Positions 8,513 through 16,705 of a stretch of 64,000 nucleotides of DNA are shown piece by piece. How positions within the stretch are numbered: the first letter of the stretch is position 1; each line of letters opens with the position of its first letter. The translations under genes were made by a program, and so were the position numbers. The notes beneath the pieces are model-generated. The model saw only the letters and a list, made by a program, of their open reading frames with translations, did not search any database and had not been told where the DNA came from. The DNA is from Serratia marcescens (GTDB lineage Bacteria > Pseudomonadota > Gammaproteobacteria > Enterobacterales > Enterobacteriaceae), in assembly GCF_001902635.1 (NCBI RefSeq), contig NZ_MJAO01000006.1, positions 1 through 64,000 on the forward strand. The letters are read 5' to 3'.

Positions 8513-9151
8513 ATGAAAAAAACAGAATTAATGATAATGGCGACGTGTTTCCTTTTGTCTATATCCGAAGCAGCAGTTGCCAGTATGAATCATGATGGAG
8601 AGCCATCAGCACCATACAATTTAAGGTGGGGTATGAGTTACGATGAAGCAAGAAACATTCCGTTGTACTCATTGGCAGTCCAGGATATAAACTACGCAGG
8701 GAGGGATCATAACCTAATCTCTGCAGAGGTAGAACCATATGAATTGAATGCTGATGAATTCCAATATGTAACTTTATATTTTGATAAGAAAATTGGACTG
8801 AAAGGGGCTGTATTTACAACATCAGTCGATGAACAGCATGATAACGGAAAAAAATCAGCAAGAGTTGATAATGGAAAAGAGGGACTTGAGATTTATCAAA
8901 AGCAGACTAAATTTCTGGAAAAGCAATATGGTCTGGCTAAAAACAAGGAAGAAACGGTTACTGACAAGAGAAACTTTTATAAGAGCCTTTCTGAATGCAA
9001 GAGAAAACAGCAAGATTGGTATAGCAAGGGACTGGATGTTAGCAAAATAACAAACTGCCCAAAATGGCAGAGCGACTACAAAAAAGGTCGTACAACTGTC
9101 TTGCTTACGCTTGAACCATACCAAATAACAACGAAATATATATATAAGTAA
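8513..9151 (+). CDS. Exported protein of unknown function (first of a two-gene operon)
   Basis: The 212-residue product has a clear Sec signal peptide (MKKTELMIMATCFLLSISEA, cut probably after the following AVA) and no further membrane segment, so it is probably periplasmic. I start it at the ATG at 8513, which is preceded by AGAGAGGTGGTA, rather than at the GTG two codons earlier. The mature part begins with a YNLRWGMSYDEAR-like segment and has a Lys-rich C-terminal half. I do not recognise the family. The next gene follows after 10 bp, so the two form an operon. Composition is AT-rich like the rest of the island. Exported pairs in islands near T6SS genes can be immunity or envelope-stress proteins, but nothing here proves it. 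Confidence 0.7.
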   Translation: MKKTELMIMATCFLLSISEAAVASMNHDGEPSAPYNLRWGMSYDEARNIPLYSLAVQDINYAGRDHNLISAEVEPYELNADEFQYVTLYFDKKIGLKGAVFTTSVDEQHDNGKKSARVDNGKEGLEIYQKQTKFLEKQYGLAKNKEETVTDKRNFYKSLSECKRKQQDWYSKGLDVSKITNCPKWQSDYKKGRTTVLLTLEPYQITTKYIYK

Positions 9152-9161
9152 AGGGAAAGGC

Positions 9162-9983
9162 ATGAATAGGATTCAAAGGATTGCAATTACTGCTTTTTTG
9201 GTGGCGTTCGCTAGCGTTATGTCTTCCGCATGCAGGCCGGTAATCAATACTGCAAAAAACCTTAAAAATAATACGCTGACACTTTCCGATCATGCTCGGG
9301 CAGTTTCAGCAATGGACAACGATGATCTAAAATCTGCAGAAGGATTTCTTACAGGAAATCTTTATTCTCATCGCTACAGACCAATCAGCGGAGCAGAATC
9401 CTGGGGAAGTTTGCAATATCGGGCTGCAAAAATAGTTTCAACAGCCAAAGATAACGGAAGAACGGTGCAAAATGATGCACTTTATCTATCATATCTCAGC
9501 TTATTTAACGCAGAGGAAGGATTGCCGGAGCATCCTGAAATTATGCTTGGTTATATGCATAAAGCAATGGCAATGTTGCTGGCTGAACCACATTTGCTTG
9601 ACCATGTTAATTCTGAGCACGCCAGTCAATTGCCAAGCCAATTTGAGCTGGAGCGTTATGCAATATGGCAATATTTAAGCGACGGTGGTGATATTAACTG
9701 GAAAAAAACAAATCCAAAAGGACAAGGGGCAGTTATTGCTGGTGTAAGCTATCGAGAGTGGAATATTCGTCTAAGAAAAGCGATTTGGAATCGTGGTGAT
9801 AAATTTTTGAGCCATATAGGCAAATCACAGTTTATTAGCGAGTCAATAGATTATTCTCTTTTTCCTGTTGTTGTTTGTGTGTCAAGACTAAAAGGATGGT
9901 CCCTGACGCTGCCTGATAACTATCCTGAACAGAATTTTAGAGGAGGTGGTAATTTTGATTGGCGCACTTGTAAAAATATCTAA
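9162..9983 (+). CDS. Putative lipoprotein of unknown function (second of the pair)
   Basis: The 273-residue product starts at the ATG at 9162 with an AAAGGGAAAGGC ribosome-binding site. An N-terminal hydrophobic segment ends in SVMSSACRP, which reads as a lipobox-like site with Cys at about residue 24, so the protein is probably lipid-anchored. The mature region is mostly helical, with several tryptophans in the middle and C-terminal half. No enzyme motif or known domain is apparent to me. It is co-transcribed with the exported protein just upstream and probably works with it in the envelope. I cannot assign a function. Confidence 0.68.
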   Translation: MNRIQRIAITAFLVAFASVMSSACRPVINTAKNLKNNTLTLSDHARAVSAMDNDDLKSAEGFLTGNLYSHRYRPISGAESWGSLQYRAAKIVSTAKDNGRTVQNDALYLSYLSLFNAEEGLPEHPEIMLGYMHKAMAMLLAEPHLLDHVNSEHASQLPSQFELERYAIWQYLSDGGDINWKKTNPKGQGAVIAGVSYREWNIRLRKAIWNRGDKFLSHIGKSQFISESIDYSLFPVVVCVSRLKGWSLTLPDNYPEQNFRGGGNFDWRTCKNI

Positions 9984-10412
9984 AATCAGGAAACACTAGT
10001 CCATTCTCTTTACTGGCTGTCAGCATTGATCTAAAAATGGATAAAAATATATGGAGTATTGCTATATTATCGAACTCCAAATATTCGTACGAATATTTGG
10101 AGTCTGGTGCTGATGCGCTATGACCTCGAATCTGATGATGCGCGGGTGATTGAGATGTCGAGTTATCGTTTGATTTTTCAGATAAAATAGTCACTGTCCA
10201 TAAATCGAAAACATCCAGATGAGGAATAATTATATATTTATTTGTGTTATGTTGACAGTAAATTTCTGCATTATGCAGTGAACAATTTAATCAAACCGAA
10301 ACTAACTTTACTATTCACTATCTGTGCTGGATAAAGCTGTTTTTTTTGCTTTGTCTTCAATAATTGATTATTATTCAGATAATGCATGTGTACTTTTTGA
10401 AAGGGATAATGT
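9984..10412. other. AT-rich intergenic region before Hachiman
   Basis: This 429-bp gap holds a 30-bp perfect palindrome (10074-10103), a short fossil-like frame after it (about 10110-10190) that I cannot identify, and a small dyad CTGCATTATGCAG at 10266-10278 near a TTGACA at 10252-10257. No intact gene is visible. The promoter of hamAB must lie here. Confidence 0.5.
10074..10103. repeat. 30-bp perfect palindrome
   Basis: The left arm ACTCCAAATATTCGT is followed directly by its exact reverse complement, with no spacer. There is no T-run after it, so it is not a typical terminator. It lies 90 bp after the lipoprotein gene and 310 bp before hamA. Possible roles are an operator for a dimeric regulator, a recombination junction or a processed RNA hairpin. 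Confidence 0.8.
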
Positions 10413-11327
10413 ATGAATTTCCAAGTGCTTATCGATGATTCATTTATAAATGTTTGTGGTGATTGTTTATCCCCATCACATAATAAGTCAGTTTTAAGCA
10501 TAGTGAATGATTTTGAGGATGGGGAATGGTGGTATAAAAATTTCCATCTGTTTATATGGGATAATATTGCTGAAACGTCATTGTCTTCAAAAGAAAGAAC
10601 TTCACTTATTGATCGTTCGGCATCCTTGATGAGTGCAGCAGCTGAAAACCTTCGCTTGGTTGACAAAGAGAATGACATTAGTAAAGGAAGTGAATTGGCT
10701 GAAATAATGCTTTATGGAATAATGAAACATCATTACGGAGCATTGCCAGTAGTACCTAAAATATTCTATAAACAAAATTCGCAAGACAATGCTAAAGGTG
10801 CTGATAGCGTACATTTAGTTTTACATGATAACGATTTTTCGTTATGGTTTGGCGAGGCTAAATTTTATAATTCAATAGAGAATGCTAGACTTGGAGGGAT
10901 TATAGAGTCAGTAAAAAATTCGTTAAAAACTGACAAGTTAAAAAAAGAAAACAGCATAATTACAAATATCAACGATCTTGATGATTTGATTCTGGATGTT
11001 GACTTACGAAACGAAATAAAAAATGCATTATCTCCAAAAAACTCCATTGACCTACTAAAATCGAAAATCCACATCCCAATATTTATTCTTCATGAATGTG
11101 AGACAACCAGTGCGGCAACAATGATGTCTCCTGAGTATAAAAGAAATATTATTGAATATCACACTGAAAGAGCAAAATCTTTCTTTGAAAAACAAGTTGT
11201 TTCATTAAAAGATATCCATCAACATGAGCAGATCACATTTCATTTCATCTTATTTCCTGTCCCAAACAAATCTAGGATAGTGGATAAGTTTGTTAAAAAA
11301 GTGGAGTTTTACAAGGAGGAATTTTAA
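10413..11327 (+). CDS. hamA: HamA, DUF1837 nuclease of the Hachiman defence system
   Basis: This 304-residue DUF1837 protein starts at an ATG with AAAGGGA eight bases upstream. The diagnostic block runs from about residue 90 to 155: GSELAEIML, a HHYGALPVVPKIFYKQN segment, KGADSVH near residue 130 and LWFGEAKFY near residue 148. The Asp of GAD and the Glu and Lys of GEAK have the layout of a PD-(D/E)XK nuclease active site, in line with HamA being the effector nuclease of Hachiman. The stop overlaps the hamB start (TAATG), so the two are coupled. The gene is strongly AT-rich compared with the host core, a sign of transfer. All expected active-site residues are present. Confidence 0.9.
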   Translation: MNFQVLIDDSFINVCGDCLSPSHNKSVLSIVNDFEDGEWWYKNFHLFIWDNIAETSLSSKERTSLIDRSASLMSAAAENLRLVDKENDISKGSELAEIMLYGIMKHHYGALPVVPKIFYKQNSQDNAKGADSVHLVLHDNDFSLWFGEAKFYNSIENARLGGIIESVKNSLKTDKLKKENSIITNINDLDDLILDVDLRNEIKNALSPKNSIDLLKSKIHIPIFILHECETTSAATMMSPEYKRNIIEYHTERAKSFFEKQVVSLKDIHQHEQITFHFILFPVPNKSRIVDKFVKKVEFYKEEF

Positions 11328-13423
11328 TGGATATTTTTGACAAATGCAGCGAGATAAATGACCTCATAACAAGAGGGGAAGAGGTAGGAGCGCGAAATGA
11401 GTTAATAAAACTACTGGACTACCATCAAAAAACACAACTCAATTACTCTCCTCTGGTTAATAACTTGATAAGACAAGTTGGTCTTTATCCTTATTTGCAA
11501 ACAGAGACCAGTGATTGGCAGGAGCGATTTATACATGAGGCATTTAAAGTTAATGTAGGAGAAGATACTCCGATTACTCTACATAGAGAACAGTCCGCAA
11601 TACTAAAAAAACTAATTAACGGGGAGAATCTTGCTGTTAGTGCTCCGACTAGTTTTGGAAAAAGTTTCATTATCGATGCATTCATTTCGTTGAAGAAACC
11701 CCGAAATATAGTAATAATTGTACCTACTATAGCCTTAACTGATGAAACAAGGCGGAGATTACATAAAAAATTTGGCGGTACATATAAAGTAATAACTACA
11801 TCAGAAGTGGCGTTGAATGAATTTAATATATTTATCTTTCCGCAAGAGAGAGCTATTCATTATGTTGATAAAATAAATGAAATAGACATGCTTATTGTAG
11901 ATGAATTTTATAAAGCCAGCTCGGTATTTGATAAGGAACGCTCCCCCGCATTAATAAATGCCATAATGAAATTGGGTTCTAAAGCTAGTCAAAAATATTT
12001 CTTAGCCCCAAATATTTCATCTTTAAAAGATAGCTTCTTCACAAAAGAAATGGAATTTGTCAGCATTAATTTCAACACGGTATTCCTAGAGCAACATAAC
12101 TTATATAATCAAATTGGCAGCAATGAAGTAGTAAAAAGTAATATTTTACTTGATATATTAAAAGATGCTAAAGGCAAAACCCTCATTTATGCCGGAACAT
12201 TTTCAAATATATCTAATGTGTCTAATCTTTTAATTGACCAACATCCCATATCAGATAGTAATTTGTTGAGGGATTTTCGTGCGTGGTTATCAATTAACTA
12301 TGAAAGTAATTGGCAGTTAACAAGTCTTGTCAAACGTGGCACAGGTGTTCATAACGGGAGATTGCATCGTTCCTTGAGCCAGATTCAAGTTAGGTTATTT
12401 GAAGAACCTGATGGGCTAAAAAACCTAGTGTCAACATCTTCTATTATCGAAGGTGTCAATACATCAGCAGAAAATGTAGTGTTATGGAGTAACAAAAGTG
12501 GTAAAGGACGGGCTAAAATCAATGATTTTAGCTATAGGAACATTATTGGGCGCGGCGGGAGGATGTTTAAACATTTTATAGGCAAGATCTATATCTTAGA
12601 AAAACCGCCAGAAACCGAAGATATACAACTTGATTTGACATTTCCTGATGAGCTTGTAGGTAGTATCGATTTAGATGAATTTAAAAATGAATTAAGTAAA
12701 GAGCAGATAGCCAAAATTATTGCCTATAAAGAAGAAATGGTAGAGTTGTTAGGTGAAGGAACACTTGAGTCACTGCAGGAAGAAGGACTACTGGAATCAA
12801 GTAGCTCATTTGTAATTCGTGATATTGCAAAGGATATTTATAGCAATCAGCGCAGTTGGAATGGATTAGGCTACTTAAATTCGTTACATCCCGAAGATTG
12901 GGAGGGATGTCTTTATCGAGTTATCCGATTATCTGCAGGGGGCTGGGGAGCTGAATATAACAAAGTAGTTGCATTCATAAAAATATTATCACGAAATTGG
13001 GAGCTTACTATCCCTGAGTTACTCCTTGAACTCAGTGCACATGATATTGGCGTTGAGCAATTTTTTGAATTGGAAAAAAATGTAACATTTAAGCTGGCTT
13101 CGCTTTTGAACGATGTAAATGTACTACAAAAGAAGATACTAGGTTCTAATGTCGATATTTCACCTTTTGTGAGTAAAGTATCGAATGCATTTCTTCCCCC
13201 TTTAGTGTATCAGCTCGAAGAATATGGCTTGCCGAGAATGTTATCTAGAGTCATCCACAATACTGGAATTATAGATCTAAGCAGTCATGAAAAAGAATTG
13301 CATGAGGTTTTTAATGATTTCTTGGATTTGAGTATTGAGAATAAAACTGTTTTATATGGTTTTTTTGAGCCATTTGATTATTACATTTTCAACTATTTCA
13401 TAGAGGGGATATCAATAAGTTAA
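11327..13423 (+). CDS. hamB: HamB, superfamily 2 helicase of the Hachiman defence system
   Basis: The 698-residue product is an SF2 helicase. It has motif I APTSFGKS at about residues 105-112, a DExx-type motif II in LIVDEFY near residues 188-194, and motif VI GRGGR near residues 408-412, followed by a long helical C-terminal region. In Hachiman, HamB is the DNA-engaging helicase that holds HamA in check and releases it on sensing damaged or phage DNA; that role comes from the family literature, not from this sequence. The start codon overlaps the hamA stop. The reading frame is intact and AT-rich throughout, and nothing is missing that would suggest inactivation. Confidence 0.9.
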   Translation: MDIFDKCSEINDLITRGEEVGARNELIKLLDYHQKTQLNYSPLVNNLIRQVGLYPYLQTETSDWQERFIHEAFKVNVGEDTPITLHREQSAILKKLINGENLAVSAPTSFGKSFIIDAFISLKKPRNIVIIVPTIALTDETRRRLHKKFGGTYKVITTSEVALNEFNIFIFPQERAIHYVDKINEIDMLIVDEFYKASSVFDKERSPALINAIMKLGSKASQKYFLAPNISSLKDSFFTKEMEFVSINFNTVFLEQHNLYNQIGSNEVVKSNILLDILKDAKGKTLIYAGTFSNISNVSNLLIDQHPISDSNLLRDFRAWLSINYESNWQLTSLVKRGTGVHNGRLHRSLSQIQVRLFEEPDGLKNLVSTSSIIEGVNTSAENVVLWSNKSGKGRAKINDFSYRNIIGRGGRMFKHFIGKIYILEKPPETEDIQLDLTFPDELVGSIDLDEFKNELSKEQIAKIIAYKEEMVELLGEGTLESLQEEGLLESSSSFVIRDIAKDIYSNQRSWNGLGYLNSLHPEDWEGCLYRVIRLSAGGWGAEYNKVVAFIKILSRNWELTIPELLLELSAHDIGVEQFFELEKNVTFKLASLLNDVNVLQKKILGSNVDISPFVSKVSNAFLPPLVYQLEEYGLPRMLSRVIHNTGIIDLSSHEKELHEVFNDFLDLSIENKTVLYGFFEPFDYYIFNYFIEGISIS

Positions 13424-13465
13424 TAGCAATCATAATAATTAGCTAGGGAATAAATGTATAGGAAG

Positions 13466-13789
13466 TTATAAAGTCAGCGCCGCGAACAGTCTCTCACGTG
13501 TACTGCTGCGGTCCTTAGGCGGCGCACTTCTGGCCATTTTCTCTCTCCTCGGCTTCCAGTAAGAGTCGTTAAAAAAACCGGGAAATTCGCCAAATTCTGC
13601 AACCAGTCTGTTTTTGATGTGTGCGGGAATAAAGCCTGCAGCAGGCAGTGCCATGGCAATGTATTCGTTAAAAGCGGGATGCTCTCTCCAATCATCACCA
13701 TCTATTGCAGCTGACAGGGAACGATCAAAGTGCCCTGCTAAAACAGCCAAAGCCCCGATGCGTTGCTGTTCAGTATCCGCTGACGGCAT
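13466..13789 (-). CDS. Hypothetical protein, possibly truncated
   Basis: A minus-strand frame encodes 107 residues from an ATG at 13789, with AGGG nine bases upstream. The frame stays open further upstream, past a TTG at 13861, with plausible coding sequence (VEYLPQHHDCRETTKRSGYM), so the visible gene may be the end of a longer ancestor. The product is soluble and has a short run of aromatic residues around HPAFNEYIAMALPAAGF. I do not recognise the family. It lies between hamB and the integrase remnants, where relics of earlier element cargo are expected. Confidence 0.45.
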   Translation of the reverse strand: MPSADTEQQRIGALAVLAGHFDRSLSAAIDGDDWREHPAFNEYIAMALPAAGFIPAHIKNRLVAEFGEFPGFFNDSYWKPRREKMARSAPPKDRSSTRERLFAALTL

Positions 13790-13931
13790 CAGCATGTACC
13801 CTGAGCGTTTTGTTGTCTCCCTGCAATCATGATGCTGCGGCAGATACTCCACAGCAGACAAAAATTGTTCGTATTGCCGATGCCGTTATCCTGTTGCATT
13901 CCGAAAAAGGCGGTTACATGACAATATTTTG

Positions 13932-13978
13932 CCGAAAAAAATAAATAGCCTGACAGCTCAGCCATAAAGGCTGAGCTG
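13932..13978 (-). terminator. Hairpin downstream of the integrase relic
   Basis: A perfect 10-bp inverted repeat, CAGCTCAGCC / GGCTGAGCTG with a 5-nt loop, spans 13954-13978. On the minus strand it is followed by a T-rich run ending in TTTTTTT after about 14 bases. It sits 37 bp past the stop of the integrase fragment, so it probably once terminated that gene. Confidence 0.5.
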
Positions 13979-14014
13979 GTGTACCCGTCAGTATCGTCTA
14001 TTTTTTATCCACCC

Positions 14015-14146
14015 TTACTGAGCATAAAGATTGTCGATGTAGCTTGCATACCACTGCATCATCTCCCTCCTCCCATCCAAATACTGAGCGTGGTTATACG
14101 TCCCACGAATGCTGTTTTTATCCATGTGAGCGAGTTGCATCTCGAT
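14015..14146 (-). pseudogene. C-terminal stump of a second P4-type integrase
   Basis: On the minus strand the frame reads IEMQLAHMDKNSIRGTYNHA, then QYLDGRREMMQWYASYIDNL, then YAQ and a stop at 14015-14017. This is the standard end of P4/CP4-type tyrosine recombinases, including the catalytic tyrosine in GTYNHA. It differs clearly from the end of the intact integrase next to it (RAAYIHKAEFLDERR). An in-frame stop lies directly upstream of IEMQ, and nothing of the rest of the gene is found. This is the remains of an earlier element that used a related integrase at this place. Confidence 0.85.
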
Positions 14147-14195
14147 TCACGTGTTTTGAATCCCGCATTTTCCTGATTGGTTTTGATGCGGGCTG

Positions 14196-15452
14196 CTATC
14201 GAGAATGGAGTTTTGCGAAGTCAAACGGGCTCACTATTTTTTCCTCATTTGCATCAAGAAAATCAGCCCACCACTGCAGCATCAGTCTGCGTTCATCCAG
14301 AAACTCCGCTTTATGGATATAAGCTGCGCGGACACCATTTCGTTCCTGATGGCTCATCTGGCGCTCCACTGCATCTCTCGACCATAACCCTGACTCAATC
14401 AGTGAACTACAAGCCATCGCCCGGAAGCCATGACCACAGACATCGATCTTTGTATCGTAGCCCATCAGGCGTAATGCGTTATTCACCGTATTTTCACTCA
14501 TGGGTTTCCAGGGATTATGGTCGCCAGTGAAAATCAACTCATATTCACCGCTGATGGTGTGGATCTGCTGCAGAATATCCAGTGCCTGAGTTGAGAGTGG
14601 TACCAGATGCTCTGTACGCATTTTTGAGCCACGATGGGAATACTTGACCCCTTCAATAGGTTTCCGCTCAGGAGGAATGGTCCACATGGCTTTCTTAAAG
14701 TCGATCTCAGACCACCTGGCAAAGCGTAGTTCACTGGAACGGATGAAGATAAGCAGGGTGAGTTTAGTTGCCAATCGGGTGAGAGGTTGCCCTCTGTATG
14801 CATCCAGTCGTTCAAGAAGCTCTGAAATGCGATTTAAGGCGAGGGCAGGGCGGTGCTGGCGTTTAACCGTGGTTAACGCGCCAGCCATATCCACGGCAGG
14901 GTTATAGGTGATAATGCCTGACTGGGCAGCATAGCGCATGATTGCAGTGATACGCTGCTGAAGGCGTGCTGCAATCTCATAGATCTCTTTGGCTTCGGCA
15001 GCCTTAACGGGGACAAGTAAATCGGGAGTCCTGAGGGTGGTAATGTCACGTGAGCCAATAAAGGGAAACACATGAGTTTCGAGGCTTTTCAGTATCTTCT
15101 CACTATGTGAGGCTGACCATTTTTTGTTGCTCTTATGCCACTGTCTTGCGATGCCTTCAAATGTCTGAGCTGTTTCGGGGACCGACTTTTTGATCCGTTT
15201 CTGTTCGCACGGGTCAGTTCCCTCTGCTATCAGCTTCCTCGCCGTATCGCGTTTTTCCCTTGCTTCTGATAACGAGACTTCAGGATAGACACCCAGAGCG
15301 AGCGTTTTCTCTTTGCCCAGAAATCGGTAGCGGAGTCGCCAGTAGCGTGAGCCGTTAGGGTGAACGAGCAAAAACATGTTGCCGCTGTCGGCAAGTTTAT
15401 AAGGTTTTTCATCCGGTTTAGCTGCACGGATTTTAGCGTCAGTGAGCGCCAT
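14196..15452 (-). CDS. int: P4-type tyrosine recombinase (island integrase)
   Basis: The 418-residue product begins MALTDAKIRAAKPDEKPYKL, the DUF4102-type arm-binding start of P4-like integrases. A SAM-like core-binding domain follows (about residues 100-190), then the catalytic domain. Catalytic residues seen are the Arg in RSSELRFARW, the HGFR box, a second His in SHQE and the Tyr in RAAYIHK. The gene points away from the tRNA-Phe gene, and its start lies about 195 bp from the tRNA 3' end, which is the usual arrangement for an island inserted into that tRNA. It should catalyse integration and excision there. All catalytic residues are present, so it is probably functional. Confidence 0.93.
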   Translation of the reverse strand: MALTDAKIRAAKPDEKPYKLADSGNMFLLVHPNGSRYWRLRYRFLGKEKTLALGVYPEVSLSEAREKRDTARKLIAEGTDPCEQKRIKKSVPETAQTFEGIARQWHKSNKKWSASHSEKILKSLETHVFPFIGSRDITTLRTPDLLVPVKAAEAKEIYEIAARLQQRITAIMRYAAQSGIITYNPAVDMAGALTTVKRQHRPALALNRISELLERLDAYRGQPLTRLATKLTLLIFIRSSELRFARWSEIDFKKAMWTIPPERKPIEGVKYSHRGSKMRTEHLVPLSTQALDILQQIHTISGEYELIFTGDHNPWKPMSENTVNNALRLMGYDTKIDVCGHGFRAMACSSLIESGLWSRDAVERQMSHQERNGVRAAYIHKAEFLDERRLMLQWWADFLDANEEKIVSPFDFAKLHSR

Positions 15453-15610
15453 TGGCGGTATCTCCTGATAGTAAAAGGGGTATAAATTTTATCGAATCAG
15501 ACTATACCCTCAGTTGTACCCTCGCAAGGGACTTGATGCGGGTTGAAGTTGATTGAGTTGGGTGGAGTTAAGGGATTGTAGAAGTGTTGATTTTGGCAGG
15601 CTTAGAATGC

Positions 15611-15636
15611 AAAAACGGACCTCCGTGGAGGTCCGT
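15611..15636 (-). terminator. Terminator of tRNA-Phe
   Basis: The stem ACGGACCTC / GAGGTCCGT with a 4-nt loop is followed on the minus strand by TTTTT. It lies 12 bp past the 3' end of the tRNA-Phe gene and so separates it from the island integrase region. Confidence 0.8.
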
Positions 15637-15647
15637 TGATATGAATT

Positions 15648-15690
15648 TGGTGCCCGGACTCGGAATCGAACCAAGGACACGGGGATTTTC
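15648..15690. other. Inferred proximal attachment site within the tRNA 3' half
   Basis: P4-type integrases usually recombine within the 3' end of the tRNA and leave a direct repeat at the far border. The integrase orientation places the crossover in this part of tRNA-Phe. The partner repeat is not found in the window, so exact limits cannot be given. Confidence 0.45.
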
Positions 15691-15723
15691 AATCCCCTGC
15701 TCTACCGACTGAGCTATCCGGGC
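15648..15723 (-). tRNA. pheU: tRNA-Phe (GAA), island attachment gene
   Basis: A complete 76-nt tRNA with encoded CCA, anticodon GAA in the TTGAAAA loop, and normal acceptor (GCCCGGA / TCCGGGC), D and T arms. Its place next to yjdC-dsbD matches E. coli pheU. The island with a P4-type integrase begins directly after its 3' end. Confidence 0.97.
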
Positions 15724-15818
15724 AACGGGCAGCATTAAACCGTATTGGCCGATAGCCGTCAACGGCTTTATGCGTGAAAGGCGTTAAAATGCCACCGGTT
15801 GCTGGCTTTTCAGGCAAA

Positions 15819-15837
15819 GGGCGCAAAAAATGCGCCT
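15819..15837 (-). terminator. Possible terminator after yjdC
   Basis: On the minus strand AGGCGCA pairs with TGCGCCC around a T-rich loop, followed by TTTGCC. It lies about 47 bp after the yjdC stop. The T-tract is short, so the call is weak. Confidence 0.42.
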
Positions 15838-15883
15838 GTTCGGGTTCTCGCCTCGGGTTGGCGGTGCCGCAAGCGCAGCGCGC

Positions 15884-16459
15884 TCAGCTCAGCGCCCCGT
15901 TGCGGCGGCACTGCGCCACCTGCAAGATGTCTTCCGCCAGCCGTTTGGCGACCGATACGTCCTGGAGCTGGCGTTTTACCAGCAGTTTGCTCAGGCAGCC
16001 TTCCTGAATCAGCTCCATTTGCTGCGCCACCATGTCGGCGTCGTCGGCGTCCATTTCACGCAGCAGTTCGCGGGTCAGCTCCAGCGAGGTCAGCTTTTGC
16101 TGCTCCGCCAGCTGATGAATCGGGTGATCCGTTTCCGGGAAGAAGCTGCAGGCGGCGATGAACAGGCAGCCGGGGTAGCGGTCTTGCTGCACGTATTCTG
16201 CCAGCACGTCATAGCGCGCCAGCAGCTTCTGCTGTGGGCTCAGATGCTCGTCCAGCAGCAGCTGGCGGCGCCAGGTGTCGATCTGTTGGCCGTGGTAGCG
16301 CAGGCAGTCGTACAGCAGCGCCTCGCGATCCGGCCAGAACCGCTTGAGATCGCCGGGCTGAACGTCGAGTTTTTCCGCCAGCATCTCTAATGTGGCGGTC
16401 GCCAGGCCCTGTTGTTCCAACAGGCCCAGCGCGGTATCAAGGACGTGTTCACGTTGCAC
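15884..16459 (-). CDS. yjdC: TetR-family transcriptional regulator YjdC
   Basis: The 191-residue TetR-type regulator has an N-terminal helix-turn-helix (about residues 5-50, with [20 protein letters not shown]) and a ligand-binding C-terminal domain. It begins at a GTG (16457-16459) behind a strong GAGGAGGAA site. Length and position next to dsbD match E. coli YjdC. Its target genes are not known to me; in E. coli it is suspected to act with the dsbD-cutA cluster. An ERIC element separates it from dsbD here. Confidence 0.85.
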   Translation of the reverse strand: MQREHVLDTALGLLEQQGLATATLEMLAEKLDVQPGDLKRFWPDREALLYDCLRYHGQQIDTWRRQLLLDEHLSPQQKLLARYDVLAEYVQQDRYPGCLFIAACSFFPETDHPIHQLAEQQKLTSLELTRELLREMDADDADMVAQQMELIQEGCLSKLLVKRQLQDVSVAKRLAEDILQVAQCRRNGALS

Positions 16460-16503
16460 TTGTGCTTCCTCCTCTTCGGTTCAGAACCTCAGTGTTATTT
16501 ATT

Positions 16504-16705
16504 ATACCCGTCATCTTCCGAGCCGCAGCGTTGTTGGCTGCTCACCGTTATTCTGCCCCTCCATGGGCCTCACCCCTTGCGGGGCCACTGTAGGCAGTGT
16601 TCAAATCTGCTCCCAGCAGATTTGTCACCCCAGTCACTTACTTTAGTCAGCTCCTGGGGACTCCTGTGCTTGCCGCCTAGCTGCAACTCGAAAGCTATAG
16701 GGTAT
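16504..16705. repeat. ERIC element with a ~77-bp internal insertion
   Basis: The ends ATACCCGTC... and ...ATAGGGTAT are inverted, and the core CACCCCAGTCACTTACTT / CTCCTGGGG is the ERIC consensus. Compared with the 125-bp copy at 28125-28249 it is about 77 bp longer. The extra DNA (about 16547-16624) contains its own perfect hairpin CAAATCTGCT / AGCAGATTTG. The right end overlaps the dsbD stop codon. Confidence 0.9.

Noticed and set aside
13614..13832. Plus-strand ORFs opposite the hypothetical gene at 13466-13789
   Set aside because: They have no ribosome-binding site, and the minus-strand frame has the more protein-like composition.
1..15647. Distal copy of the tRNA-Phe 3' end (island att repeat)
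   Set aside because: I looked for the sequence around GGGGATTTTCAATCCCC in the left part and did not find it; the far border is outside the window.
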